64,000 nt of DNA from Rikenellaceae bacterium (GCA_902362705.1 CABIXK010000004.1:89342-153341), one strand, 5' to 3'. Counted from the stretch's first letter, positions 1-8,968 are shown. The notes: generated by a model not told the origin, from the sequence alone. Made by a program: numbers and translations.

Positions 1-932
1 ACGATGGTGTGTATCTCGTCGATGAAGAGGATGGTGTCCTGCGCGCGGCGCAGCTCCTCGATGAGCCGCTGCATGCGCTCCTCGAACTCGCCGCGGAACT
101 TCGTGCCGGCCACCAGCGCCGAGACGTCGAGCGAGAAGATGCGCTTGCCCGCGAGCGTCGCGGGAACCTCGCCCGCGGCGATGCGCAGCGCCAGCCCCTC
201 GACCACGGCGCTTTTGCCCACGCCCGCCTCGCCCACGAGGATCGGGTTGTTCTTCTTGCGCCGCGAGAGGATCTGCACCAGACGCTCGATCTCGCTCTCG
301 CGCCCCACGACCGGGTCGATATGCCCCTGGCGGGCCTGTTGCGTGAGGTCGGTGCCGAACTTTTCGAGTTGCGAGGGCTCCGATGCGGCGCGGAAGAGGT
401 CGTCGTCGAGCGGACGCAGCGGCGCGGCCTCGTGCTCCTCGTCGCGCGAGCGGCCCCGCAGCGGCTCCTCGGGGCGCGGCTCGCTGCGCTGCTCCTCGGC
501 CGCGAGGCGGCGTGCGGGCGCCTCGAGCGAGGCGGGCACCACGCCGTACATCTCCATAATACGCGAGGTCTCGGTGCCGCGGTCGGCGACGATGGCCTGC
601 AGTGCGTGGATCGTCGAGACGCTGCACACCCCCTTGCATGCCCCGCGCAGCTCCTCCTCGAAGGTGCGGTACTCCGCCTCGGGGAGAAGGTCGCGGCGCT
701 GGGGGCGCATCTGGGCGGCGAGCAGCTCGCGCTCCAGACGCAGACGCACCTGGGCGATCTCCCAATCCTTCAGACGCGTCGCGAGCAGCTGGTAGGCCAG
801 CGATCCCTCCTCGGCGAGCAGCTCCAGGGCCAGGTAGTCTCTGAACAGACGGGCCGAGCCGGCTTTGGTGGCGCTGAAAGCCGCACGTGCGATGATCGTT
901 TCGAGCGTTTTCGAGATTTTCGTTTGCATCAT
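1..932 (-). CDS. Clp ATPase (ClpA/ClpC type), N-terminal part, cut by left edge
   Basis: This is a Hsp100 AAA+ unfoldase that would feed proteins to ClpP in the cytoplasm. Only about 310 N-terminal residues are in the window. The start is the ATG ATG pair at 927-932 ([10 protein letters not shown]). Residues 1-145 are a divergent Clp_N region, followed by a charged linker at about 145-185 rich in Arg and Glu. The first AAA+ domain then begins with [20 protein letters not shown], Walker A GEAGVGKS at about 234-241, and Walker B ILFIDEIH at about 301-308. The sequence runs off the edge just after Walker B, so the second ATPase domain and any ClpP-binding loop cannot be seen. For this reason I do not choose between clpA and clpC. 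The AAA+ identity is certain. Confidence 0.93.
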   Translation of the reverse strand, partial: MMQTKISKTLETIIARAAFSATKAGSARLFRDYLALELLAEEGSLAYQLLATRLKDWEIAQVRLRLERELLAAQMRPQRRDLLPEAEYRTFEEELRGACKGVCSVSTIHALQAIVADRGTETSRIMEMYGVVPASLEAPARRLAAEEQRSEPRPEEPLRGRSRDEEHEAAPLRPLDDDLFRAASEPSQLEKFGTDLTQQARQGHIDPVVGRESEIERLVQILSRRKKNNPILVGEAGVGKSAVVEGLALRIAAGEVPATLAGKRIFSLDVSALVAGTKFRGEFEERMQRLIEELRRAQDTILFIDEIHTI

Positions 933-1286
933 GGCGTCGTTAGTTTTTTTGCGTTTGCCTAAATAACGACGGAACGATGTTGAATATTATATGGGCGGAT
1001 TTGTTTGCTTCTTGGGGCGGTAACGACTGGGCTTATGCGACTTACGGTCGCATGGGTGCCCGATCCGAACATCGCGGAAGTGTGCGTAATGCGTTTTTTT
1101 TCAGTGTGTTGATAGATGTTTCGGGCCTCTTTCGGACGAAAAGGTTCTGAAAAAGGATTTTTCTGCGGTGCCGAACCGGAACGCGGGGCGCATCGCACTG
1201 AACATCACGAGGGTCCCGACGGCGTGCGTTTCCGCCTTTTTTCGGCATGTTTTTCCGCAATAAGCCCGACGAGGCGCGTCGCGGCG
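933..1286. other. gene-free gap between two minus-strand genes
   Basis: These 354 bases hold the upstream region of the Clp ATPase gene and the downstream region of the phosphoesterase gene. No convincing open frame with coding character is present on either strand. I also see no clear TAnnTTTG promoter box for the Clp gene and no hairpin followed by a T-run, so the regulatory signals here are unresolved. Confidence 0.5.
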
Positions 1287-1781
1287 CTATCGGCGGGGCC
1301 ATTCGCCCACCTCCATGTCGCGCATCGTGTCGCCGTCGATGGTCAGCCGCACGGCCGTGCGCACCTTGTGGAAGCCGAAGTGGCCCGCGGCGCCGGGGTT
1401 GACGGCCAGCAGGTCGTAGACCGGGTCGTAGGCTACGCGCAGGATGTGGGAGTGGCCCGAGATGAAGAGGCGCGGGCGCACCGACTGGATCCGCCCCACG
1501 GCCCGCGGGTCGTAGCGGCGCGGGTAGCCCCCGATGTGGGTCATGAGCACCTGTACCTCCTCGCAGCGGAAGGCGGCGAACTCGGGCCAGACGCGCCGCG
1601 TCATGCCGCAGTCGATGTTGCCGCTCACGGCCCTGAGGGGCTTGAAGGCGGCGATGCGGTCGGCCAGCTCCAGCGAGCCGATGTCGCCCGCGTGCCAGAT
1701 TTGGTCGACGTCGGCGAAGAAGGCCTCGAGCTCGGCGTCGAATGTGCCGTGGGTGTCCGAAAGGATGCCTATGCGCTGCAT
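1287..1781 (-). CDS. YfcE/MJ0936-family metallophosphoesterase
   Basis: A 164-residue calcineurin-like phosphoesterase of the small YfcE type, which binds two metal ions and hydrolyses phosphodiesters. The metal-binding motifs are in order: SDTHG at about 8-12, AGDIG at about 31-35, GNID at about 54-57, a lone THIGG at about 81-85, and GHSH at about 109-112. The length fits the single-domain family. It is followed downstream by about 350 non-coding bases. The gene lies downstream of rarA on the same strand, separated by an 87-base spacer filled with heptamer repeats, so co-transcription from the rarA promoter is possible. The physiological substrate is not known from sequence. Confidence 0.9.
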   Translation of the reverse strand: MQRIGILSDTHGTFDAELEAFFADVDQIWHAGDIGSLELADRIAAFKPLRAVSGNIDCGMTRRVWPEFAAFRCEEVQVLMTHIGGYPRRYDPRAVGRIQSVRPRLFISGHSHILRVAYDPVYDLLAVNPGAAGHFGFHKVRTAVRLTIDGDTMRDMEVGEWPRR

Positions 1782-1785
1782 GACA

Positions 1786-1872
1786 CGATAAGTGAGAAGT
1801 AAAAAGTAAAAAGTGAGAAGTGAGGAGCCCTCTCGATTATGAATTGTGCATTATGAATTTTGCATTGTTCAG
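1786..1872. repeat. two adjacent heptamer-periodic tracts
   Basis: Between rarA and the phosphoesterase gene lie two 7-bp periodic tracts. The first, at about 1788-1824, is built of units such as AAGTGAG and AAGTAAA. The second, at about 1838-1872, is built of units such as TATGAAT, TGTGCAT and TTTGCAT. They belong to the dispersed heptamer families discussed in the findings. The second tract runs into the 3' end of rarA. Confidence 0.75.
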
Positions 1873-3140
1873 TACTTGCCTTTCCACAGCTGCTCGATGC
1901 GCTCGGCGATCTTCGCCTCGGCGGCGTTGGTGCGGTCGGGCTCGTAGAAGCGCGTGCCCGCGAGCCCCTCGGGCAGGAACTCCAGCTCGGCGAAGTGGCC
2001 CGCATAGTCGTGGGCGTACTTGTAGCCCTTGCCGTAGCCCGCGCGCTCCATCAGGCGCGTGGGGGCGTTGCGCAGGTGCAGCGGCACGGGGCGCGCCGAG
2101 GTGTCGTGCTCGACCTGCGCCAGGGCCTTGTTGATGGCCATGTAGGCCGAGTTGCTCTTGGGGCTCGTGGCCAGATAGATGGTCGCCTCGGCCAATGGAA
2201 TGCGCGCCTCGGGCATGCCCACCTTGTGTACCGTGTCGAAGCAGGCGTTGGCCAGCAGCAGGGCGTTGGGGTTGGCCAGGCCGATGTCCTCTGAGGCGAG
2301 GATCACCAGCCGCCGGGCGATGAAGCGCGGCTCCTCGCCCCCCGCGAGCATGCGCGCCAGGTAGTAGATCGCCGCGTTGGGGTCGCTGCCCCGCACCGAC
2401 TTGATGAAGGCCGAGATGACGTCGTAGTGCTGCTCGCCGTTCTTGTCGTAGAGGGCGATGTTCTGCTGGAGGCAGTCGGTGACGTAGCGGTCCGTGATGG
2501 TCACCTTGCCGTCGGTGGCGCCGACGATGATCTCCAGTATGTTGAGCAGCTTGCGCGCGTCGCCCCCGGCGAAGCGGAAGAGGGCGCCGGTCTCGACGAC
2601 CTCGATCTGGCGCCCGCGCAGCTCCGCATCGGTCGCCAGCGCCCGGTCGAGGAGCTTGCGCAGGTCGGCGTCCTCCTGCGGGCGGAGGATGTAGACCTGG
2701 CAGCGGCTCAGCAGCGGCGGGATCACCTCGAACGAGGGATTCTCGGTCGTGGCGCCGATGAGCGTCACCACCCCCTGCTCGACGGCCCCCAGCAGCGAGT
2801 CCTGCTGCGACTTGTTGAAGCGGTGGATCTCGTCGATGAAGAGAAACGGCGCCCGCTGGTCGAAGAAGCGCTGCTTGCGCGCCGTCTCGATCACCTCGCG
2901 CACCTCCTTGACGCCCGACGTCACGGCCGAGAGGGTGAAGAAGGGGCGGTCGAGCTGCGAGGCGACGATGCGGGCCAGCGTGGTCTTGCCCACGCCCGGC
3001 GGGCCCCAGAGGATGAACGAGGGGACGTTGCCCGTGTCGAAAAACTTGCGGAAGACGCCGTTGGGCCCCACCAGATGCTCCTGACCGACATACTCGTCGA
3101 TCGTGCGGGGGCGCAGACGTTCTGCCAACGGAGCGGACAT
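1869..3140 (-). CDS. rarA: replication-associated recombination ATPase RarA (MgsA)
   Basis: A 423-residue AAA+ ATPase of the RarA/MgsA/WRNIP1 family, related to clamp-loader subunits and acting at stalled replication forks. The N terminus carries the family signature RPRTIDEYVGQEHLVG. Walker A is GPPGVGKTT at about 46-54, Walker B is FLFIDEIHRF at about 97-106, and sensor 1 lies in TLIGATTENPSF. The C-terminal MgsA_C tetramerization region is complete and ends ERIEQLWKGKY. The length is typical. The start is the ATG at 3138-3140. About 200-280 bases upstream are two minus-strand -7 boxes in a repeated promoter cassette, so its 5' leader probably contains a GC-rich palindromic repeat. Confidence 0.95.
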   Translation of the reverse strand: MSAPLAERLRPRTIDEYVGQEHLVGPNGVFRKFFDTGNVPSFILWGPPGVGKTTLARIVASQLDRPFFTLSAVTSGVKEVREVIETARKQRFFDQRAPFLFIDEIHRFNKSQQDSLLGAVEQGVVTLIGATTENPSFEVIPPLLSRCQVYILRPQEDADLRKLLDRALATDAELRGRQIEVVETGALFRFAGGDARKLLNILEIIVGATDGKVTITDRYVTDCLQQNIALYDKNGEQHYDVISAFIKSVRGSDPNAAIYYLARMLAGGEEPRFIARRLVILASEDIGLANPNALLLANACFDTVHKVGMPEARIPLAEATIYLATSPKSNSAYMAINKALAQVEHDTSARPVPLHLRNAPTRLMERAGYGKGYKYAHDYAGHFAELEFLPEGLAGTRFYEPDRTNAAEAKIAERIEQLWKGKY

Positions 3141-3146
3141 ACCTAT

Positions 3147-3182
3147 ATTATAATTAAGAATGAATAATCAACAATTAACAAT
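3147..3182. repeat. heptamer-periodic AT-rich tract
   Basis: A 7-bp periodic tract lies just upstream of rarA, with units such as TATAATT, AAGAATG, AATAATC, AACAATT and AACAATG. It belongs to the AATTnnn heptamer family seen at several other gene borders in the window. Confidence 0.7.
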
Positions 3183-3227
3183 GCCGGGGCTTTCGGTCCG
3201 AAAAAACCGCGGCCGCTTGCGCCTTTC

Positions 3228-3320
3228 TGTTCGGGCAGCAGCCAGCGAAGGGCGGCACGAGCGGCGCGAGTTGCGGGCCTTCGCCGCCGGTGGCTGCGGC
3301 CCGCCGGCTCTGCGAGCCGA
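3228..3320. repeat. GC-rich palindromic intergenic element, copy 1
   Basis: An imperfect inverted repeat. The left arm contains GCAGCCAGCGAAGG and the right arm CCTTCGCCGCCGGTGGCTGC, and it ends in a small hairpin CGGCTC-GCA-GAGCCG. The central stem uses GAAGG/CCTTC where other copies use GGAGG/CCTCC, so both arms changed together. It lies in the presumed 5' leader of rarA. Confidence 0.75.
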
Positions 3321-3324
3321 GGCG

Positions 3325-3434
3325 CAGTATCTTCATGCGAAGCCAAAGGTACGAATAAGCGAGGGCAATGCCAAATTCATTTGAGCATTGCCGAGCGGGA
3401 GTATCTCGGGCGAAGTTAAAGGTACGCAAAAAAT
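3325..3434 (-). repeat. promoter-plus-palindrome cassette, copy A (upstream of rarA)
   Basis: Read on the minus strand, the cassette has a -7 box TACCTTTA, then ACTTCGCCCGAGATACTC, then a palindrome, then CTTATTCGTACCTTTG (a second -7 box), and then the same CTTCG...AAGATACT sequence again. The palindrome, on the plus strand at about 3364-3392, has arms GGCAATGC and GCATTGCC around AAAT...ATTT. The same organization recurs at 13690-13790 with different but still complementary arms. Both -7 boxes point toward rarA. Confidence 0.8.
3344..3351 (-). promoter_or_regulatory. predicted -7 box for rarA (proximal)
   Basis: TACCTTTG on the minus strand is an exact match to the Bacteroidetes consensus TAnnTTTG. 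A second box, TACCTTTA, lies at 3417-3424 one repeat unit upstream. Either could drive rarA. Confidence 0.65.
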
Positions 3435-3469
3435 ATCGCTTTTCGTTTCCTCCTTTCGGCTTTTCGTCG

Positions 3470-3477
3470 TACCTTTG
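3470..3477 (+). promoter_or_regulatory. predicted -7 box for metK
   Basis: TACCTTTG is an exact TAnnTTTG match about 25 bases before the conserved core of the SAM-II riboswitch. The -33 region is weak. Transcription would start near 3484, so the riboswitch would lie at the very 5' end of the metK message. Confidence 0.7.
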
Positions 3478-3499
3478 TCGTCCCGTCTGTCAAGCGGGG

Positions 3500-3560
3500 A
3501 GATGTGGAAAGATTTGGACTGCTTGCAAACCACAATAAAAAATCGCTAAACCAGCAATTT
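3500..3560 (+). ncRNA. SAM-II (SAM-alpha) riboswitch
   Basis: The metK leader carries the conserved core of the SAM-II aptamer. P1 is formed by GTGG (3504-3507) and CCAC (3530-3533). The loop contains GATTTGG (3511-3517) and GCTTGCA (3521-3527). Downstream are an A-rich linker and TCGCTAAA (3543-3550). A pseudoknot helix can form between CTG (3519-3521) and CAG (3552-3554). The class is known from Alphaproteobacteria and Bacteroidetes before methionine and SAM genes, which fits metK. The tail is followed by a seven-T run (3558-3564), so the SAM-bound pseudoknot might terminate transcription. The start codon is more than 50 bases away, so simple occlusion of the start is less likely. Identification is by motif only. 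Confidence 0.85.
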
Positions 3561-3609
3561 TTTTATTCCAACAGCCAATTTTTCCCATTTTATACGTTTA
3601 ACCTCTAAA

Positions 3610-4923
3610 ATGTATAACATGGGCTTTTTGTTTACATCGGAGTCGGTGTCCGAGGGGCACCCCGATAAGGTCTCGGACCAGATTTCCGACGCTATTCTCG
3701 ACGAATTTCTCCGCCGCGATCCCTCCTCGAAGGTCGCCTGCGAGACGCTTTGCACCACGGGCCTGGTGGTCGTGGGGGGCGAGGTGCGTTCGGAGGCCTA
3801 CGTCGACGTGCAGGGCGTGGCGCGCCGCGTGATCGGGCGCATCGGCTACACCCGCAGCGAATACCAGTTCGACTGCAACTCGTGCGGCATCCTTTCGGCC
3901 ATCCACGAGCAGTCGCCCGACATCAACCGCGGCGTCGTGCGCGAGGCCGAGGAGGAGCAGGGCGCCGGCGACCAGGGCATCATGTTCGGCTACGCCTGCG
4001 ACGAGACGCGCGAGATGATGCCCGCGACGCTCATCCTCTCGCACGTGATCCTCAAGGAGCTGGCCGTGATCCGCCGCGAGGGCGAGACGATGCGCTACCT
4101 GCGCCCCGACGCCAAGTCGCAGGTCACCGTCGAATACGACGAGGCGACGCGCCGTCCGCTGCGCGTGCACACGATCGTCGTCTCGACGCAGCACGACGAG
4201 TTCATCCTCCCGGGCGAGGGTCGCAGCGAGGCCGAGGCCGAGCGGCAGATGCAGGAGCGCATCCGCGAGGACGTGCGCACGATCCTGCTGCCGCGCGTCA
4301 AGGCGCGCCTGGAGCGTGCCGGCGACCAGCTGGCCGGGCTCATCGGCGACGACTACATCCTGCACGTCAACCCCACGGGCAAGTTCGTCATCGGCGGCCC
4401 CCACGGCGATACGGGCCTCACGGGCCGCAAGATCATCGTCGACACCTACGGCGGCCGCGGCGCCCACGGCGGCGGCGCCTTCTCGGGCAAGGACTCGTCG
4501 AAGGTCGACCGCTCGGCGGCCTACGCCGCGCGCCATATCGCCAAGAACCTCGTGGCGGCGGGCGTCGCGCGCGAGGTGCTCGTGCAGCTCTCCTACGCCA
4601 TCGGCATCGCCGAGCCGCTCTCGATCTACGTCGACACCTACGGCAGCGAGCGCCCCGCAGCGCTGGCCGGTATGACCGACGGCGAGATCGCCCGCCGCAT
4701 CGGCCGTCTGTTCGACCTGCGTCCGGCGTCGATCGTGCGGCGCTTCGGCCTGAAGAACCCCATCTTCGAGGCGACGGCCTCCTACGGCCACTTCGGCAAC
4801 CGTCCCTACACGCGTGTCGAAAAGGTGTGGGAGCATGGCCGCGAGACGGAGCGCGAGATCGAGTTCTTCGGCTGGGAGAAGCTCGACGCGGTGGATGCCA
4901 TCCGCCGCGAGTTCGGGCTGTAA
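3610..4923 (+). CDS. metK: S-adenosylmethionine synthetase
   Basis: MetK makes SAM from methionine and ATP, with release of phosphate and pyrophosphate. The N terminus reads [20 protein letters not shown], the ATP-binding signature. The phosphate-binding loop [19 protein letters not shown] is complete at about residues 294-312, followed by [10 protein letters not shown]. At 437 residues it has the usual length for the Bacteroidetes form. ATG codons occur at 3610 and 3619. The second gives the family-typical N terminus MGFLF and may be the true start; the longer form is listed. The gene stands alone behind a SAM-II riboswitch, which suggests feedback control by its own product. A strong GC hairpin follows the stop. 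Confidence 0.97.
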   Translation: MYNMGFLFTSESVSEGHPDKVSDQISDAILDEFLRRDPSSKVACETLCTTGLVVVGGEVRSEAYVDVQGVARRVIGRIGYTRSEYQFDCNSCGILSAIHEQSPDINRGVVREAEEEQGAGDQGIMFGYACDETREMMPATLILSHVILKELAVIRREGETMRYLRPDAKSQVTVEYDEATRRPLRVHTIVVSTQHDEFILPGEGRSEAEAERQMQERIREDVRTILLPRVKARLERAGDQLAGLIGDDYILHVNPTGKFVIGGPHGDTGLTGRKIIVDTYGGRGAHGGGAFSGKDSSKVDRSAAYAARHIAKNLVAAGVAREVLVQLSYAIGIAEPLSIYVDTYGSERPAALAGMTDGEIARRIGRLFDLRPASIVRRFGLKNPIFEATASYGHFGNRPYTRVEKVWEHGRETEREIEFFGWEKLDAVDAIRREFGL

Positions 4924-4945
4924 CCGCGCGCCGCAGCAGTATGCC

Positions 4946-4978
4946 GCCTCCCCGCTCTTCACCGAAGGGCGGGGAGGC
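4946..4978 (+). terminator. hairpin after metK, possible terminator
   Basis: A perfect 10-bp stem, GCCTCCCCGC (4946-4955) with GCGGGGAGGC (4969-4978), lies 23 bases after the metK stop. No T-run follows, so termination would not be a classical intrinsic event. Confidence 0.45.
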
Positions 4979-5004
4979 GTCGTGTCTGGAGAGGCGGGTA
5001 GTAA

Positions 5005-5115
5005 TAAGTGAGAAGTGAAAAGTGAGAAGTGGGGGCTTTTTCAGCCCGCAGCCTCCGGCGGCGGAGGCCCGCTACTCTTGACAGAGCCACGGCCTCCGCA
5101 GGCTGCTGCCCGAAA
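5005..5115. repeat. heptamer tract followed by GC-rich palindromic element, copy 2
   Basis: The gap between metK and the protease gene holds a 7-bp periodic tract (TGAGAAG, TGAAAAG, TGAGAAG) at 5005-5033. Next to it at about 5042-5115 is a palindromic element, here with GCAGCCTCCGGCGGCGGAGG on the left and GGCCTCCGCAGGCTGCTGCC on the right. Nothing coding is visible in the remaining bases up to 5304. Confidence 0.7.
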
Positions 5116-5304
5116 ACGCAATGCAATCTCCCGCCCGATTCACCCCGCCCCTCCTCAAAATCCCGAAACCCCTCCCCGAATCCTCCTCAAATCTTCGCCC
5201 GACATACTAACTCCGCCCCGCCTTCCGTTAATCCTCCGAAACGCACACTCAATTTCGCCTATGGGAAAAATCGCCTTCGAGTAATAACCTTTAATGTATC
5301 GATT

Positions 5305-6783
5305 ATGAAAAAGGCAGTTCTGTTTTTGGGAGCAATCGCCGTATCGGCCGCCGCGGGCGGCCTGACGGCCTGGACGGTGGCCGACCGCACCGCGTCGGTC
5401 GCCTATATCGAGCACGAAGTGGAGCGCACGCCGGCGCTGGGGGCCCACTTCGCCTCCTACGAGGCGGGCAAGTACCCCGACCTGACCTATGCGGCCGAGA
5501 ACGCCGTGAAGGCGGTGGTCAACATCGAGGCGATTCAGCAGGTCGAGATGCGCCCGCAGCGCAGCTACGATCCTTTCCTCGAGTTCTTCGGCATGCCGCA
5601 GGGGCCGCGCGGCGGCTCGTCGCAGCCCCGGTTCCGCGAGCAGCGGTCGGGCGGCTCGGGCGTCATCATCTCGACCGACGGCTACATCGTGACCAACAAC
5701 CACGTGGTCGACGGCGCCTCGAAGCTGCGCGTGACGCTCAACGACGACCGCACGTTCGACGCCGAGCTCATCGGCCGCGACGCGGCCACCGACGTGGCGC
5801 TGCTCAAGATCGACGGCAAGGATCTGCCCACGCTCGCTTTCGGGTCGTCCGACGCCCTGCGCCTGGGCGAGTGGGTGCTGGCCATCGGCTCGCCCTTCGA
5901 CCTGCGCTCGACCGTCACGGCCGGCATCGTCAGCGCCAAGGGGCGGCAGATGGGGGTCATTCCCAGCCAGTTCAGCGTCGAGTCGTTCATCCAGACCGAT
6001 GCGGCGGTCAACCCCGGCAACTCGGGCGGCGCGCTGGTCAACGCCCACGGCGAGCTGGTGGGCATCAACACGCTCATCATGTCGCAGACGGGCAGCTACA
6101 TCGGCTACTCGTTCGCCGTGCCCGAGACGATCGTGCGCAAGGTGGTGATGGACCTCAAGGAGTTCGGCATCGTGCAGCGCGCCATGCTGGGCATCGAGTT
6201 CCGCCTGATCGACCAGGAGTTCATCGACCGCATGGGCGAGGAGCTGGGCATCCGCGAGATCGGGGGCGCCTACGTGGCCTCGGTCGTCGAGGGGGGCTCG
6301 GCCTCGGAGGCGGGCATCCGCAAGGGCGACGTCATCCTCGATGTCGACGGGGTGAAACTCGTCTCGCAGTCGACGCTCCAGGAGCAGATCGCCCGGCACC
6401 GTCCCAACGATCGGGTGAAGCTGACGATAAAAAGAGGCGACGATGTGAAACTTTTCGAGGTCACCTTGCGTAATAAGGCCGGAAACACCGAACTCCTCAC
6501 CAAGGAGGATGTCGACGTGGCCGAGCTGCTGGGCGGCAAGTTCGCCGAGGTGAACGACCGCAAGGCCCGTGCGCTCGACATCCGGGGCGGCATCGAGGTC
6601 GTGGGCGTCAAGGCCGACGGCATCCTGGCCCGGGCCCGCGTCCGCGAGGGGTTCGTCATCACCCACATCAACGACAAGCCCGTGCGGTCGCTCGCCGACC
6701 TGCAGCGCATGACCGGCAAGGTCCGCACGATCGACGGCGTCTACCCCAACGGCCGTTCGGCGAGCTACACGCTCGTCGAATAG
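5305..6783 (+). CDS. HtrA/DegP-family periplasmic serine protease
   Basis: A 492-residue protease and chaperone of the Do/DegQ family for envelope protein quality control. The start is the ATG at 5305, giving MKKAVLFLGAIAVSAAAGGL, a signal peptide or signal anchor. The open frame extends further upstream but has no coding character there. The catalytic triad is visible: His133 in NNHVV, Asp163 in ATDVALL, and Ser240 in NPGNSGGALV. Two PDZ regions follow: the first ends near residue 390, and the second is shorter, with IRGGIEVVGVK and FVITHINDKPV. rpoD follows about 100 bases later on the same strand without a clear terminator between. Confidence 0.95.
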   Translation: MKKAVLFLGAIAVSAAAGGLTAWTVADRTASVAYIEHEVERTPALGAHFASYEAGKYPDLTYAAENAVKAVVNIEAIQQVEMRPQRSYDPFLEFFGMPQGPRGGSSQPRFREQRSGGSGVIISTDGYIVTNNHVVDGASKLRVTLNDDRTFDAELIGRDAATDVALLKIDGKDLPTLAFGSSDALRLGEWVLAIGSPFDLRSTVTAGIVSAKGRQMGVIPSQFSVESFIQTDAAVNPGNSGGALVNAHGELVGINTLIMSQTGSYIGYSFAVPETIVRKVVMDLKEFGIVQRAMLGIEFRLIDQEFIDRMGEELGIREIGGAYVASVVEGGSASEAGIRKGDVILDVDGVKLVSQSTLQEQIARHRPNDRVKLTIKRGDDVKLFEVTLRNKAGNTELLTKEDVDVAELLGGKFAEVNDRKARALDIRGGIEVVGVKADGILARARVREGFVITHINDKPVRSLADLQRMTGKVRTIDGVYPNGRSASYTLVE

Positions 6784-6885
6784 CGCCGCGGGGCGGGGCG
6801 GTGCCGTCGGTGCCGCCCGAGGGGCGCAGGCCGGAGCGTCGGGTGGGCAGAGCAACGTAACACAATACACACTAAAAGATATAAG

Positions 6886-7746
6886 ATGCGTCAGTTAAAG
6901 ATTACGAAATCCATCACCAACCGCGAGAGCGCCTCGCTCGACAAGTACCTGCAGGAGATCGGCAAGGAGGAGCTCATCACGGTCGAGGAGGAGGTGGAAC
7001 TCGCCCAGCGGATCAAGAAGGGAGACCAGGAGGCACTCGAGAAGCTCACCAAAGCGAATCTTCGTTTCGTGGTGTCGGTGGCCAAGCAGTACCAGAACCA
7101 GGGTCTGAGCCTTCCCGACCTGATCAACGAGGGTAACCTCGGTCTGATCAAGGCCGCCGAGAAGTTCGACGAGACGCGCGGCTTCAAGTTCATCTCCTAC
7201 GCCGTGTGGTGGATCCGTCAGTCGATTCTCCAGGCGCTGGCCGAGCAGTCGCGCATCGTGCGTCTGCCGCTCAACCAGGTGGGCTCGCTCAACAAGATCA
7301 ACAAGGCCTTCGCCCGCTTCGAGCAGGAGCATGAGCGCACCCCCTCGCCCGAGGAGCTGGCCAACGAGCTGGAGCTCCCGAAGGAGAAGGTCACCGACAC
7401 GCTGCGCGTGGCCGGCCGCCATGTCTCGGTCGACGCCCCGTTCGCCGACGGCGAGGACAACTCGCTGCTCGACGTGCTGGTCAACCCCGACTCGCCCAAC
7501 GCTGACCGCGGGCTGATCAACGAGTCGCTCTCCACGGAGGTCGACCGGGCGCTCGAGACCCTCACCGAGCGTGAGCGCGACATCATCAAGTACTTCTTCG
7601 GCATCGGCTGCTCGGAGATGACTCTGGAGGAGATCGGCGAGAAGTTCGATCTGACGCGCGAGCGCGTGCGCCAGATCAAGGAGAAGGCGATCCGCCGCCT
7701 GCGCCACTCGTCGCGCTCCAAGCTGCTGAAATCCTACCTGGGCTGA
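6886..7746 (+). CDS. rpoD: primary sigma factor (RpoD/SigA, Bacteroidetes type)
   Basis: A 286-residue sigma-70 factor without the large acidic region 1.1, as is usual for Bacteroidetes primary sigma factors. Region 1.2 is [20 protein letters not shown]. Region 2 contains [20 protein letters not shown] and the DNA-melting part [13 protein letters not shown]. Region 4 has the helix-turn-helix [20 protein letters not shown], which reads -35-like elements. This sigma factor would recognize the TAnnTTTG boxes noted throughout the window. The gene is followed by a strong terminator. Confidence 0.97.
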   Translation: MRQLKITKSITNRESASLDKYLQEIGKEELITVEEEVELAQRIKKGDQEALEKLTKANLRFVVSVAKQYQNQGLSLPDLINEGNLGLIKAAEKFDETRGFKFISYAVWWIRQSILQALAEQSRIVRLPLNQVGSLNKINKAFARFEQEHERTPSPEELANELELPKEKVTDTLRVAGRHVSVDAPFADGEDNSLLDVLVNPDSPNADRGLINESLSTEVDRALETLTERERDIIKYFFGIGCSEMTLEEIGEKFDLTRERVRQIKEKAIRRLRHSSRSKLLKSYLG

Positions 7747-7765
7747 TCGCAGGCCCTTCGTGCGC

Positions 7766-7810
7766 GCCGCACCCCGGCTGCCTTCGGGCGGTCGGGGTGC
7801 GGCTTGTTTT
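7766..7810 (+). terminator. rho-independent terminator of rpoD
   Basis: An 11-bp perfect stem, GCCGCACCCCG (7766-7776) with CGGGGTGCGGC (7793-7803), is followed by TTGTTTT. Confidence 0.8.
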
Positions 7811-7906
7811 GCGGGGAGGGGTGATTGGGTTGGATGCAATTGAGTAGATGTTGGTGCATAGTTGTGAAATTTTATTTTGTAATAAAGTAAAGATATATTT
7901 GTTTTT

Positions 7907-8517
7907 ATGTGTTTTTTTCTTATATTCGCTTTTGTAAAGTTTATAAAATCAAAAAATCATGAACGTCTTTCTAGTTTAATTGTTTTCTTTGTCGGTTTAC
8001 TGGCATTCGTTTGTTGTGAGTCGTCAGACAATAATCAAAATCGAATCCCTGAGATTGATGAGTATGGCGTCATGTTAGGAGTGATTGACGATTATTATGG
8101 TACGGGGTGTCAAGTTGAAGTTCAAAAACAGCCTTCTACTCGTACTGGAATTGTTGACGAGATGTATGAGTTCACGGTTAATAAGCCAGGAAAGGGTGAC
8201 TTGAGATTTATTATTACGATAGAAGAGATCCGAATGATAATACTATTTCAGTAAAGCAATACGATGAATTCTGGAATGAAATAGTTGCAGTGATTTATAC
8301 TCATGGCCGTTTGACAGATGTTGTAGTTAGTGATAACGATTCGATTGAAACAAGAGGTTGGTTTAGCGACTTTTGGGATTGTTCTAAAGTTCGTTATAGG
8401 GAAATAGAGAAAGTAATAGAAGAAGATGATGATGTACATTTATGGTGTGCTATTGTCGATTATGTTGGCGCTTGTACTATAAGTTCATTAGCTATTACTG
8501 CGATTAATTGTTTTTGA
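7907..8517 (+). pseudogene. AT-rich lipoprotein gene broken by one frameshift
   Basis: I do not recognize a family. The first part (7907-8254) encodes a hydrophobic N terminus ending in a lipobox-like GLLAFVCCES and then a short polar domain. Near 8200-8203 the coding character switches frame: the first frame degenerates and stops at 8254, while the +1 frame continues as EIYYYDRRDPNDNTISVKQY and runs to a stop at 8517. Removing one T from the TT at 8201-8202 would join the parts into a protein of about 200 residues. The islet is far richer in AT than its neighbours, which suggests recent acquisition. It could be a real pseudogene or a base-calling error. The exact start is uncertain; the ATG at 7907 is the first in frame. 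Confidence 0.6.
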
Positions 8518-8519
8518 TA

Positions 8520-8942
8520 ATGCCAATTTCCGATTTTCTGATGACGGCGCTCTGGGCGTCGGCCGCGCTGACGGCCGCGTGGGGCGCGGGGTGGTTGGCG
8601 TCGTCATGGCGGCGCTACCGTTTTTCGGCGTGGTGGCTCGCGGCCGCCGTGCCGCTTCTGGCGGCGCCCGTGCTGCTCTTTCCGCTGTGCGCCGGCCTGC
8701 GGGTCGCTGCGACGCGCCGTGCGGGCGGCTCCGAGCGCGAGCGGCGCCGCAACGCCCGCCTGTGGCGCCTGAGCGTGGCCTTCGCCGTCTGCTTCGTCGT
8801 CGACGGCGCCGTGTTCCGCTGGGTGTTGCAGGGTGCCCTGCCCGGCGTGGAGCACCTCGCGGCTCTCTCGTTCGTGGCGGCGAGCGCGACGACGGCCGTG
8901 GCGGCGGTGTGCGTGCTGGCGGCCGGAGAGATCTCCGCATGA
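8520..8942 (+). CDS. small membrane protein, unknown function
   Basis: A 140-residue protein, not assigned to a family. It begins MPISDFLMTALWASAALTAA and has about four predicted membrane segments (roughly residues 8-28, 37-58, 82-102 and 110-135). A basic Arg-rich loop, RRAGGSERERRRNARLW, lies between the second and third. The start at 8520 is two bases after the stop of the broken AT-rich gene. Base composition returns abruptly to the GC-rich style of the chromosome here. It is followed by a bidirectional terminator shared with ung. Confidence 0.65.
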   Translation: MPISDFLMTALWASAALTAAWGAGWLASSWRRYRFSAWWLAAAVPLLAAPVLLFPLCAGLRVAATRRAGGSERERRRNARLWRLSVAFAVCFVVDGAVFRWVLQGALPGVEHLAALSFVAASATTAVAAVCVLAAGEISA

Positions 8943-8968
8943 GCGGACCGGGCCCGGATGCCCGTTTG

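Noticed and set aside
8248..8439. A minus-strand frame in the AT-rich islet
   Set aside because: Its translation is Ile/Tyr/Phe-rich without a family pattern and opposes the better-supported plus-strand gene.
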